This document shows positions 42,276-50,181 of a DNA stretch of 64,000 nucleotides, in pieces. Under the pieces are notes generated by a model. The model saw nothing but the letters and a program-made list of their open reading frames with translations, did no database searches and had not been told where the DNA came from. Position numbers and translations under genes: made by a program. How positions within the stretch are numbered: the first letter of the stretch is position 1; each line of letters begins with the position of its first letter. Origin of the DNA: Flagellimonas_B algarum (GTDB taxonomy: Bacteria > Bacteroidota > Bacteroidia > Flavobacteriales > Flavobacteriaceae). The DNA lies in assembly GCF_040513375.1 (NCBI RefSeq), contig NZ_JBEVTG010000002.1:372001-436000 (forward strand). The letters run 5' to 3'.

Positions 42276-43826
42276 ATGGATATCGCGATCGTCGGGATGT
42301 ATTTCGTAGCCGTTATGGTCATCGCACTTCGGGGCAAACAGGATAAGAATGCCACAATCGATGATTACTTTTTAGGTTCGCGGAATCTTAAATGGTATTC
42401 CATTGCCTTTTCGACCATTGCCACCAACGTGCATGGGTATCAATTCTTGGGCATGATGGGTTCTGCCTATCTGTTTGGTCTTGCCCAGGCGAATTTCGAA
42501 ATCAATGCGATCCAAGGCCTTTGGATGGCCGCCTTTATTTTCGTGCCCTTGTACCTGAAGGATAGAGTGGTGACGATCTCGCAATTCATCAAAAACCGAT
42601 TGGGTGAAACCGTATCCCGGGTGTATTCCATTGCCAATATCATCATGTTCGCCTTTTTAGGAATCGGTATCGCTTTGATGTGGGGGGCCTACGTTGCCGA
42701 TCTTGTTTTTCAAGACCAATTGTTGTTCATTAGTGAAGACCGATTGACCCGTTTGGTGGTCCTAATCGTTTTCTTAGGGGTATTTTCAGCGATTTATACG
42801 TATTTCGGAGGTCTAGCAGCAGTGGTGAAGACCGATATCCTTCAATTTGGGATCTTGACCTTGGGGGGTATCATGATGCTTTGGGTCTCCATCAAAAAGC
42901 TAGGGGGTTTCGACCAGCTCTACGAAAAGACCCCTGAATTGATGCATTTGCATTTGCCCGCCGATCACCCCCAATTGCCTTGGATCGGTATGCTAGGGCT
43001 TTTCTTTTTGAATATCAATTATTGGTGTGCCAATCAAGTGGTGGTGCAACGGAGTTTGGCAGCCAAAAGTCTCAAGCATGCCCAGTCGGGCCTCATGGTA
43101 GGCGGCATCATGAAGTACCTCATGGCCTTGATCGTTATCATTCCCGGTATCGCTTTGGCTGGAATTTTGGGCCCGGAAGCCTTGGCCGAAGAACCTGATC
43201 GTGCCTTTTCCTATATCGTCAATAACTTCCTCCCTACCGGATTAAGGGGAATCATGCTATGTGCCATTTTCGCTTCATTGATGAGTACCATTGACTCCGT
43301 TTTCAATTCACTGGCGACCCTCTACTCCATTGACATCTATAAAGGCATCCTGAACAAAACCGCCACGGATCAAGAAGTAGTCGCCGTAGGTCGAAAGACC
43401 ATCTTGACGGGGCTTTTTACCGGTATCGCAACCGCGATTTTCTTGATATCCTACAAAATTTCGAATTCCGAATCGGCTTTCACCCATGCGTTGAATGATC
43501 TTCGTTACATTTTCAACACTGGCTTCGTGGTCATCATCTGTATTGCCGCCTTTTTGATCCTTCCACGAAAAAAATGGGCCCTTTTGGGGTTCTTGGCCAC
43601 CTTACCCATCAATTTGGTGACACGCTGGTTGTATCCGGATATGAACTATTTGGTACGTGCCTTGATCATTATCGTGTTGGCTTTTGCCTTGGTAGCCCTA
43701 CCCAACCTATGGAGGTATGGCTTGAAGCCCGTACATGAATACGTCGTTTTCGGTGACCGAAAAGTGAAGTGGTTCGGGTTCGGATTGTTGCTTTCCTTGG
43801 TGTTATGCCATGTGGTCTGGCATTAA
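42276..43826 (+). CDS. sodium:solute symporter (SSS family)
   Basis: A 516-residue membrane protein with about 13-14 hydrophobic helices. SSS-family features include DDYFLGSRNLKWY near the N-terminus, AIYTYFGGLAAVVKTDILQF in the middle and an ASLMSTIDSVFNSLATLYSIDIYK motif. Substrates in this family include sugars, amino acids, nucleosides and carboxylates; here none can be assigned. It begins two bases after the LLM oxidoreductase and is the last gene of the run beginning at acpH. The stop overlaps the convergent channel gene in TTAA. Confidence 0.92.
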   Translation: MDIAIVGMYFVAVMVIALRGKQDKNATIDDYFLGSRNLKWYSIAFSTIATNVHGYQFLGMMGSAYLFGLAQANFEINAIQGLWMAAFIFVPLYLKDRVVTISQFIKNRLGETVSRVYSIANIIMFAFLGIGIALMWGAYVADLVFQDQLLFISEDRLTRLVVLIVFLGVFSAIYTYFGGLAAVVKTDILQFGILTLGGIMMLWVSIKKLGGFDQLYEKTPELMHLHLPADHPQLPWIGMLGLFFLNINYWCANQVVVQRSLAAKSLKHAQSGLMVGGIMKYLMALIVIIPGIALAGILGPEALAEEPDRAFSYIVNNFLPTGLRGIMLCAIFASLMSTIDSVFNSLATLYSIDIYKGILNKTATDQEVVAVGRKTILTGLFTGIATAIFLISYKISNSESAFTHALNDLRYIFNTGFVVIICIAAFLILPRKKWALLGFLATLPINLVTRWLYPDMNYLVRALIIIVLAFALVALPNLWRYGLKPVHEYVVFGDRKVKWFGFGLLLSLVLCHVVWH

Positions 43827-44893
43827 ATTTCCGATAGGCCGAATTCGGCCAAAACGATTTCCCATTCTTGGGTCTCGGTGATCTCCAAAATACGTTGTGA
43901 GATGGCTTGTTCGAGTTCGATAGCGTCTTTTTTGATACCAAAGGCATAAAATTGCACATCGAATTTAAGCGGCAGCACTTCCAATTTGTTAAGGCTGGAG
44001 TCTTTTTTGATGCGGTATTGCAAAATGGGTTCGTCGTAAATAAACGCCTCGATGTTTTCCGCTTTCAACTCCATCAATCCAGGGCGAACACCGGAATAGG
44101 TTTGGATGTCCTTAAAGAAATGGGCTTTTAAAAAATCGTTGGCTTCGGATCCGTTGACCGTGCCGACCTTCCGATCCTTGAAGGCATTGAAACTTTCATT
44201 GCTATTGGCCAATTGGTTGACCGTTAAGCTCGAAGCGATACTTGCGGTGAGACCGGAGACAAAGATCAATCCGCTGAACATGAGTCCCAATGCGGCGATC
44301 TTTCCAAAGCGCGTTTTCGGGGCCTTATCGCCGTATCCGACCGTAGTCAAGGTAACGACCGACCACCAGAGTCCATCCCAAATTCCCTTATGATCTTTCC
44401 TGAAATCCTCATTATAATGTCGTTCACTCAGCCAGGCGAGCAAGCCGAAGAACAGGAGAAGGATGAACAAAAGCAAAAATCCGCGTAAGAAGTTCATGTG
44501 CAAAAACGCTTCGAAAAACTGGCGGATCTTTTGAATGGAGGACTGCTTGGTCACGGCAATGCTCGAATGGGAAGCGAAGAAGGAATGGGTGAACTCCATT
44601 TGCTTGCTACGGTTTCCGGTAATCGTCAAGGGGTTGATGCTGACATCAATCGAGCCGTTTCGCAGCGAATCGAGCATGTCGGCAAAGTTCATTTCGACCA
44701 ACTCGTATTCGATTTCGAGGTCTTCGGCCACTTGTTGCCAAAGCCACACATTGATTCCTTCCAACAAACCGTCTTCATTGATGATAAAGGGTGCGGCCGG
44801 AGTGAATCCTACCCGAAGGGTATCGGCAAGTGATTGGGCAAAAAACAATTGGGTGAAAAGCAAGCCAAGAAGCAAGGCACATCCTTTTCTCAT
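43823..44893 (-). CDS. GluR0-type ligand-gated potassium channel (prokaryotic ionotropic glutamate receptor)
   Basis: A 356-residue protein: signal peptide (about 1-23), first lobe of a solute-binding domain (24-115, LRVGFTPAAPFI; PLTIT and Arg95 as in amino-acid binding lobes), a transmembrane helix (about 137-155), a pore loop with the potassium selectivity filter TVGYGD (184-189), a second helix (about 199-221), then the second lobe (about 225-356, VGTVNGSEANDF, IEAFIYDEPI). This is the arrangement of GluR0, a glutamate-gated potassium channel. The ligand is not proven. It is monocistronic and convergent with the SSS gene. Confidence 0.9.
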   Translation of the reverse strand: MRKGCALLLGLLFTQLFFAQSLADTLRVGFTPAAPFIINEDGLLEGINVWLWQQVAEDLEIEYELVEMNFADMLDSLRNGSIDVSINPLTITGNRSKQMEFTHSFFASHSSIAVTKQSSIQKIRQFFEAFLHMNFLRGFLLLFILLLFFGLLAWLSERHYNEDFRKDHKGIWDGLWWSVVTLTTVGYGDKAPKTRFGKIAALGLMFSGLIFVSGLTASIASSLTVNQLANSNESFNAFKDRKVGTVNGSEANDFLKAHFFKDIQTYSGVRPGLMELKAENIEAFIYDEPILQYRIKKDSSLNKLEVLPLKFDVQFYAFGIKKDAIELEQAISQRILEITETQEWEIVLAEFGLSEI

Positions 44894-44936
44894 GGTAAAA
44901 TGGGTTGGTTTACCATTTAAATATAGGGGAAAGTTC

Positions 44937-45698
44937 TTAATTATTCGACTGCCCTACCTGTCGTTTCAATTCTTCCATAGAGGCTTGCAGCTGTTTCAAC
45001 AAACCATGATCGGTAGTCGCATCGACATGAAAGGTCAATTTGCTGCTGACTTCCCAAATCTCTTGGATCTGGAAGGGTTTGATATCATACGGAGGGTAGG
45101 TTTCGTTCAAGGAAATCAAAGTGATGTTGTTGGAGTTGGGTCGCTTTTCGATTTTCTTGACCATCACCGAATCTTGTAAGACCACAACGTACATCTTGTT
45201 GGGACTGACATGGTCGACATGCTCGATGGCCCGGGCCAGCACCCACTCCCCCGGTCTCAGGTTCGGCAACATGCTATCGCCCTCTACTTGAAAGCCGCGA
45301 TAGGTCGCATTTCGAAATTCGGGTATCGGCAGGTCAAAGGCAGGGAGTTGCTGGTACCAACTGGTGTCTTGGATGTTCTGGGGGTAACCCGCAGCGGCCT
45401 TGGCATTGACCAAGACCATATTGTCTTTGTCGGAGCGGTCAACGGTAACGACTTTAGGGATTACATGGGTGTGTGAAGGTTCTAAGTGTTTGGATTCGTT
45501 TTCACTGAACAGCCACAACGGATTGATCTTGAACTGACGTAACAACTCCATCACCACCTTGCCCGACAACTTCGTACGGCCGCGTTCGATATCGGCCGTG
45601 GTATTCGAGATCCCCAATAACTTGGCAAACTCCGCTTGGGTATACCCCAATTCACGTCGTACTTCGATAAATCGTTTGAGGGTCAATTCGTTTTCCAT
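44937..45698 (-). CDS. LexA-like XRE-family repressor with S24 autopeptidase domain
   Basis: A 253-residue protein starting at MENELTLKRF. An N-terminal XRE helix-turn-helix (about 5-60, GYTQAEFAKLLGISNTTADIERG) is joined to a C-terminal S24 peptidase domain. The self-cleavage site AAAGY (Ala103-Gly104), nucleophile Ser142 in VEGDSMLP and general-base Lys about 181 (DSVMVKKIE) are all present, so it looks cleavage-competent like LexA or phage repressors. No canonical lexA is in the window. It is divergent from a DNA-repair-type operon, with four operator copies between, and probably represses both genes until DNA damage triggers cleavage. A -7 element just upstream predicts a leaderless mRNA. 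Confidence 0.92.
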   Translation of the reverse strand: MENELTLKRFIEVRRELGYTQAEFAKLLGISNTTADIERGRTKLSGKVVMELLRQFKINPLWLFSENESKHLEPSHTHVIPKVVTVDRSDKDNMVLVNAKAAAGYPQNIQDTSWYQQLPAFDLPIPEFRNATYRGFQVEGDSMLPNLRPGEWVLARAIEHVDHVSPNKMYVVVLQDSVMVKKIEKRPNSNNITLISLNETYPPYDIKPFQIQEIWEVSSKLTFHVDATTDHGLLKQLQASMEELKRQVGQSNN

Positions 45699-45701
45699 AC
45701 T

Positions 45702-45730
45702 CAAATATAGCCAATTCGGATTATTTCCAA
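45702..45730 (-). promoter_or_regulatory. promoter of the LexA-like repressor gene
   Basis: On the minus strand TTG (45730-45728), an 18-base spacer, then TATATTTG (45709-45702) match the Bacteroidota consensus. The element ends three bases before the ATG at 45698, so transcription would start at the start codon. Operator copy 1 lies inside the spacer and -33 region, as expected for autorepression. Confidence 0.7.
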
Positions 45731-45793
45731 AATATTTTTTGGATTATTTCCAATTATTGGATTATTTCCATATTTTTGATTGGAATATTTCCA
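45718..45793. promoter_or_regulatory. four-copy dyad operator array
   Basis: The 12-mer GGATTATTTCCA occurs at 45718-45729, 45741-45752 and 45759-45770, and GGAATATTTCCA at 45782-45793. Start-to-start spacings are 23, 18 and 23. Flanks extend the site to TTGGAnTATTTCCAA, an inverted repeat of TTGGA/TCCAA halves. The array fills the gap between the divergent repressor and radical SAM genes. Confidence 0.85.
45771..45778 (+). promoter_or_regulatory. -7 element of the radical SAM gene
   Basis: TATTTTTG matches TAnnTTTG, 18 bases before the ATG at 45797, and sits between operator copies 3 and 4, so repressor binding would block it. No TTG lies at exact -33 spacing; operators 2 and 3 occupy that region. 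Confidence 0.6.
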
Positions 45794-45796
45794 ACT

Positions 45797-47056
45797 ATGG
45801 GTTTTGATCGTATCACAGAAAAATTGAATATCCTCGCGGATGCCGCGAAATACGACGTGTCTTGCGCCAGTAGTGGCAGCAATCGCACCAATACCAAAAA
45901 GGGGCTGGGCAATGCTTCGAAAATGGGCATTTGTCATAGTTATACCGAAGATGGGCGCTGTGTGTCCCTATTAAAGATCCTACTGACCAACCACTGTATA
46001 TTCGACTGTGCCTATTGTGTAACGCGCAAGAGCAATGACGTCAAACGCGCTGCCTTCAAGATCCAGGAAGTGGTCGACTTGACCATCAATTTCTACCGCA
46101 GGAACTATATCGAGGGCCTCTTTCTGAGTTCGGGTATTTTCAAGAGTCCCGATCATACCATGGAACGGCTTGTCGCGGTTGCCCGTAGGTTGCGCGAGCA
46201 AAACTTCAATGGGTACATCCACTTGAAATCCATTCCCGGTTGCAGTGATGAACTCATGTACGAGGCCGGCCTTTTTGCCGACCGTTTATCGGTCAATATC
46301 GAGGTGCCTACCATTTCTGGTCTGAAAAAGCTGGCTCCGGATAAAAAGCATGAAGACTTCATTCGCCCCATGCGAAAGGTTACGGATGAAATCGTCCGTT
46401 ACCGCAATGAGCGCAAGCTGATCAAAAGCACCCCAAAATACGCCCCTGCCGGCCAAAGCACCCAGATGATCGTGGGTGCGACCGGGGAATCGGATAAAGA
46501 CATCATGTATTCGGCCACCTACTACTACCGGAAATACCAAATGAAGCGGGTGTATTATTCAGGCTATGTCCCGGTGTTAAACGATAGCCGATTGCCAGCT
46601 TTAGGGACGCAAGTGCCCGTACTACGTGAAAACCGATTGTACCAAACCGATTGGCTGTTACGTTTTTACGGGTTTCAGGTCAACGAACTTTTGAATGATC
46701 AATATCCCGATCTTGATATGGAAATCGACCCCAAACTTTCTTGGGCCTTACGCAACCTACATCATTTTCCGGTTGACGTCAATCGCGCCGATAAGTCGCT
46801 TTTGGCCCGGGTACCCGGACTCGGGATGCGATCCGTCGGAAAGATCATCAAAGCACGCCGATTCAGAAAGTTGAATTGGGAGCATCTTAAAAAAATCGGG
46901 GTTAGCCTGAACCGGGCGCACTATTTTCTAGTTTGCGATAGTCGGGATTGGCAACGTAAGGACCTCGATGCCGACACCATCAAAGGTCGGATCTTACAGC
47001 GATCCACGAGCAAATTCAATAGCCACCAACAACAACAATTGACCCTGTTCGCCTAA
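45797..47056 (+). CDS. putative DNA modification/repair radical SAM protein
   Basis: A 419-residue protein starting at MGFDRITEKLNIL, with the ATG three bases after operator copy 4. The radical SAM cluster motif is CIFDCAYC (Cys67, 71, 74), followed by barrel elements (LFLSSGIFKSPDHTMERL, HLKSIPGC, RLSVNIEVPT, STQMIVGATGESD). The C-terminus has helix-hairpin-helix DNA-binding repeats (VDVNRADKSLLARVPGLGMRS). This matches the TIGR03916-type family that is genetically linked to TIGR03915 proteins and UDG-like domains. The chemistry is not established; repair or tRNA/DNA base modification is inferred. Spore photolyase is a distant analogue. Confidence 0.9.
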   Translation: MGFDRITEKLNILADAAKYDVSCASSGSNRTNTKKGLGNASKMGICHSYTEDGRCVSLLKILLTNHCIFDCAYCVTRKSNDVKRAAFKIQEVVDLTINFYRRNYIEGLFLSSGIFKSPDHTMERLVAVARRLREQNFNGYIHLKSIPGCSDELMYEAGLFADRLSVNIEVPTISGLKKLAPDKKHEDFIRPMRKVTDEIVRYRNERKLIKSTPKYAPAGQSTQMIVGATGESDKDIMYSATYYYRKYQMKRVYYSGYVPVLNDSRLPALGTQVPVLRENRLYQTDWLLRFYGFQVNELLNDQYPDLDMEIDPKLSWALRNLHHFPVDVNRADKSLLARVPGLGMRSVGKIIKARRFRKLNWEHLKKIGVSLNRAHYFLVCDSRDWQRKDLDADTIKGRILQRSTSKFNSHQQQQLTLFA

Positions 47057-47067
47057 ATTATGAGCCG

Positions 47068-47229
47068 ATGAAAACGAATATCATACACACAACCACAACG
47101 AAGACCACTTATTTGGAACGGAAAAGAAGGGTCATTTTGGATATGGGCTACGGCTTTATCGCCTTTCGTAGCCGCACTAAAAAATCCTTGAAGACCTTGA
47201 AAAAACAGATTGGGTACTTAACCTCTTAA
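47068..47229 (+). CDS. 53-residue basic ORF between the two repair-type genes
   Basis: An ATG at 47068 opens a 53-codon frame ending in TAA at 47229: MKTNIIHTTTTKTTYLERKR, then RVILDMGYGFIAFRSR and a lysine-rich end. It is strongly basic (many Lys and Arg), fits the gap of 177 bases between the radical SAM and partner genes, and its stop is four bases before the next start. Its position and charge are compatible with a small nucleic-acid-binding protein. I do not recognise a family, and it may be non-coding. Confidence 0.5.
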   Translation: MKTNIIHTTTTKTTYLERKRRVILDMGYGFIAFRSRTKKSLKTLKKQIGYLTS

Positions 47230-47233
47230 TACT

Positions 47234-48013
47234 ATGATGATGAACGAAATGAAAACCTTGATCTACGACGGAAGTTTCAACGGCTTCTTAACCGCGGTGT
47301 ATATCGCTTTTGAACAAAAATTACAATTGGCCGACATCCAAAAGAACGGCAGGGACCAAAGCGGTTTGTTTTCAGACAACGAAACCATCTTTACCCATGT
47401 CGAAAAGGCCAAGCGGGTTTGGAACGGGGTTCGAAAAAAGAACTACAACGCCATATCCAACATTTACTTCGCCTTTTTGAGTGAGGCCACCGGCATCGAG
47501 ATGCACTGTTATCATTACATCCGCAAAGTGATGGAACAACAGGGGAAACATACCGATTTCAGTGATGATGTGATTCTTTATGTCAATGCGCAAGCCAAAA
47601 AAGTTGGACGCGAAAAACATCGCATGGAAGCCTTTGTCCGATTTCAATTGACCAAAGACAACATCTACTTTGCGAATATCGCGCCTGATTTCGATGTCTT
47701 GCCTTTGATATCAAAACATTTTAGAAACCGCTATGCAGACCAGAAGTGGTTGATTTATGACGTGAAACGGCGCTATGGGATATTCTATGATATGGAAGGG
47801 GTCGAGATCGTTTCCTTGGATCTCAATGAAGTCCATTATAACCGAATCGCCCATAACAAGGCCTTTGAAACGGAAGAATACGAATACCAATCGTTGTGGA
47901 ATAACTATTTCAAAAGCACCAACATCCAATCAAGGATCAATCGCAAGCTCCACACCCAACATGTTCCCAAGCGTTACTGGAAATATTTAAGTGAGAAAAA
48001 AGAAGCCGTTTAG
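47234..48013 (+). CDS. TIGR03915-type putative DNA repair partner protein
   Basis: A 259-residue protein (alternative starts at 47237, 47240 and 47249). It opens with LIYDGSFNGFLTAVYIAFEQ and continues with AFVRFQLTKDNIYFANIAPDFDVLPLISKHFRNRYADQKWLIYD, characteristic of the SAM_7_link (DUF4130) family found next to the radical SAM protein and often fused to uracil-DNA-glycosylase-like domains in other phyla. No glycosylase domain is present here. Probably co-expressed with the radical SAM gene under the LexA-like repressor. The stop overlaps the convergent methyltransferase in TTAG. Confidence 0.87.
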   Translation: MMMNEMKTLIYDGSFNGFLTAVYIAFEQKLQLADIQKNGRDQSGLFSDNETIFTHVEKAKRVWNGVRKKNYNAISNIYFAFLSEATGIEMHCYHYIRKVMEQQGKHTDFSDDVILYVNAQAKKVGREKHRMEAFVRFQLTKDNIYFANIAPDFDVLPLISKHFRNRYADQKWLIYDVKRRYGIFYDMEGVEIVSLDLNEVHYNRIAHNKAFETEEYEYQSLWNNYFKSTNIQSRINRKLHTQHVPKRYWKYLSEKKEAV

Positions 48014-48780
48014 ACTGATTTTCTGGCCCTTAGACATAAAAAAGCCGGAAACGCCATGAGTTCCTTGTAGTGTTTGGGGTCCGATTCCTTGAATTCCGGA
48101 AGCGGTTTGGGTTCTATGAAAGCGTCGATGACGAAACCGTTTTCCAATATAGGCTGCATACAATCATGGAGGGATCGACGATAACTATCGACTATGACTT
48201 TCTTTCCGAAACCGGACCAAGTCGCTTTCACGGCCTCGATTTCAAAATAGTTAGTGGATTTAAAATACCCGTAGCAAAAAAAAGGATGTTCAATGGACAG
48301 GACGACTTGGCCATCCGGGCGCAAGACCCGATTGAACTCCTTGAAGACCCTATCCCAATCTTCGATATAATGCATAGCCAACGCACAGAGCACGGTATCG
48401 AAACTGCCGTCATCAAAGCGATCTAAGGGCGTAGACAAATCGTGTACAAAGAACTCCCCGGCATTCGGATTCCTTTTTTTCGCCAGCTCGACCATTTTCG
48501 GGCTGAAGTCGAAACCGGTGACTTTCGCGCCTTGCCCCAAAAGGATTTCAGCATATTTTCCTGGACCACATGCCGCATCAAGCACATGCTTGCCTGCCAC
48601 CTCTCCAATTAGGCCCAAGGTATTCGGACGATCATACAGGGCGTTGTGTGGCTTGGTGTCGATTTTAGCGTCATAACGTTCCGCTAAAACCTCATAAGCC
48701 GCCCGCACTGCATCTTGTAACGGCTTTTTATTTGCTTTTTTCCCCCACAAAGCGATCGCTATCGTTTTTGAACAACACAT
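48010..48780 (-). CDS. class I SAM-dependent methyltransferase
   Basis: A 256-residue protein with a Rossmann-type methyltransferase core: VLDAACGPGKYAEILL (motif I), VTGFDFSPKMVELAKKR, FFVHDLSTPLD, FDTVLCALAMHYI and VLRPDGQVVLSIEHPFF. The substrate is not defined; UbiE/COQ5-like and small-molecule methyltransferases share this pattern. The start is uncertain: the ATG at 48780 overlaps the upstream gene by 53 bases, and in-frame TTG (48750) or GTG codons downstream are possible. Confidence 0.85.
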   Translation of the reverse strand: MCCSKTIAIALWGKKANKKPLQDAVRAAYEVLAERYDAKIDTKPHNALYDRPNTLGLIGEVAGKHVLDAACGPGKYAEILLGQGAKVTGFDFSPKMVELAKKRNPNAGEFFVHDLSTPLDRFDDGSFDTVLCALAMHYIEDWDRVFKEFNRVLRPDGQVVLSIEHPFFCYGYFKSTNYFEIEAVKATWSGFGKKVIVDSYRRSLHDCMQPILENGFVIDAFIEPKPLPEFKESDPKHYKELMAFPAFLCLRARKSV

Positions 48781-49252
48781 TGAAACTGGTCAAAGACCCA
48801 TAAATCCTAGTGATGTACTGTTGCAATTCGACCTTGTCTTGATCATCAAGGGTCTTGCTGCTGTTGATCTTTTGCTCCATCACCCGCAGACGATCGCGAA
48901 CCATGACGATTTTGTGGAAAAAAGTGGCAATTGGCATTTCTTTGGCAGCGAGGTCCTCCCCAGGTTCCAAAATCAACTTCCCCCCTTTCCACTTATCGGC
49001 CAAGGCCACCCTTTCGTGGGTATCACCCCATTTTTTCAAAATAGAGACCAAACTGCTTTCCACATCAAAAAGACTGACGGTGTCTACATCATCATCTGCA
49101 CGTTCAATGACTTCAAACTCCGAATCCAAACCAATGGTTTCCAGCCCGTTTGCAATGAATGTGACCCAATAATGTTGTGAAGAGACATTGGTGACCACCC
49201 CTTTTCCATATTCCGGATGGTCGATTCGGGATCCAATACCCAATAACTTCAT
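48728..49252 (-). CDS. conserved protein with tudor/KOW-like N-terminus
   Basis: A 174-residue soluble protein. The N-terminus IGSRIDHPEYGKGVVTNVSSQHYWVTF has the glycine pattern of the small tudor-like domain found at the end of UvrD/PcrA helicases; this is followed by an acidic linker and a helical C-terminal half (HKIVMVRDRLRVMEQKINSSK, DKVELQQYITRIYGSLTSF). I recall similar proteins in many Flavobacteria, without assigned function. The 3' end overlaps the methyltransferase gene. Confidence 0.75.
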   Translation of the reverse strand: MKLLGIGSRIDHPEYGKGVVTNVSSQHYWVTFIANGLETIGLDSEFEVIERADDDVDTVSLFDVESSLVSILKKWGDTHERVALADKWKGGKLILEPGEDLAAKEMPIATFFHKIVMVRDRLRVMEQKINSSKTLDDQDKVELQQYITRIYGSLTSFNVLFKNDSDRFVGEKSK

Positions 49253-49281
49253 ACTTGCGATTTTAGAACCTTAAAAATACC

Positions 49282-50181
49282 CTACTCCGGTTCAAAAGCC
49301 AAAAGGGTATTGTAAAAATCACGATAAATCGCTTGGACATCAATAGAATCATAAAAGGTCACCGGGCGGTTGCCGCTGTCGCGTGAAGTTGTAATCGTCT
49401 GGCTGGTAGCGAACTCCGGATGGATAAATGCGGCCACCAATCCCAAATCCCACAGGATCCTGCGTTGTCGCGACCCGTCGATATGATCGTCCCAACGCTT
49501 CAATAGATACTTGCCGATTTTGTGTTGTCCTATGGACCGTTCCAAATCAAGGTATGCGATTTCCATTTCAACCGCCACGTTGATTGGCATGATATGCAAA
49601 TCAGCTTCCGAATCGAGCACAAGATCCAAGGCAAAAGGATCCATCAGTGGGTTGAAATCATTGCGCTTCAATACCTGCGTTTCGAAATCAAGGGTGGTTC
49701 CCAACCAAAAAATCGTCAGTTTGGAAGCGATTTCAGGTGCTATCAGCATCGCGGAAGCCACATTGGTCAAAGCCCCAAGAACAAGGATCGTCACCGAATC
49801 GGAATGCTGCGCCTGGCGTATGATCTCATATGCCGCTGCGGAATGTTGGGCCCGATCACCCCAGTCATAGGTCCTGGCAGCACCACCACGCAAGGTTTTT
49901 ACCTCTAGGCCCAATTCACCTAGCAGCTGTTGGTTCAACCGATGGCTGTTCTCCATGCTTTTGTCGATCGACCAATGACTGGTTTGCCAATGGGCTGCGT
50001 TCAAAGCGGTGACCTTTACCGATGGTTCCAGCAAAATTCGGGTCAAGGCATAGGGGTCATCGACCTCATTGCCGGTGTCGGCATCGACAATGACGCTCCG
50101 GATTTCTTGGCCGGTCAGACTGAGGGGGGCACTTAAAACCATGAACAGGAAACAAAGGGAAACGAGCGGTAATGAACGCAT
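49282..50181 (-). CDS. secreted nucleoside hydrolase-like protein
   Basis: A 299-residue protein with a signal peptide (MRSLPLVSLCFLFMVLSAPLSLTGQ). The nucleoside hydrolase calcium site DADTGNEVDDPYAL is at about 33-46, followed by ILVLGALTNVASAM and DFNPLMDPFALDLVL, consistent with the inosine-uridine hydrolase fold. Family enzymes cleave the N-glycosidic bond of ribonucleosides; with a signal peptide it would act in the periplasm in salvage of external nucleosides. It is divergent from uvrA. Confidence 0.88.
   Translation of the reverse strand: MRSLPLVSLCFLFMVLSAPLSLTGQEIRSVIVDADTGNEVDDPYALTRILLEPSVKVTALNAAHWQTSHWSIDKSMENSHRLNQQLLGELGLEVKTLRGGAARTYDWGDRAQHSAAAYEIIRQAQHSDSVTILVLGALTNVASAMLIAPEIASKLTIFWLGTTLDFETQVLKRNDFNPLMDPFALDLVLDSEADLHIMPINVAVEMEIAYLDLERSIGQHKIGKYLLKRWDDHIDGSRQRRILWDLGLVAAFIHPEFATSQTITTSRDSGNRPVTFYDSIDVQAIYRDFYNTLLAFEPE

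Noticed and set aside
45718..45793. Repeated 12-mers considered as a small CRISPR array
   Set aside because: Repeats are 12 bases with 6-11 base gaps, dyad-symmetric and placed over promoters; no cas genes are present.
44937..48013. XRE/S24 repressor considered as part of a prophage
   Set aside because: No integrase, terminase, capsid or tail genes nearby; the divergent partner genes are repair-type, not phage genes.
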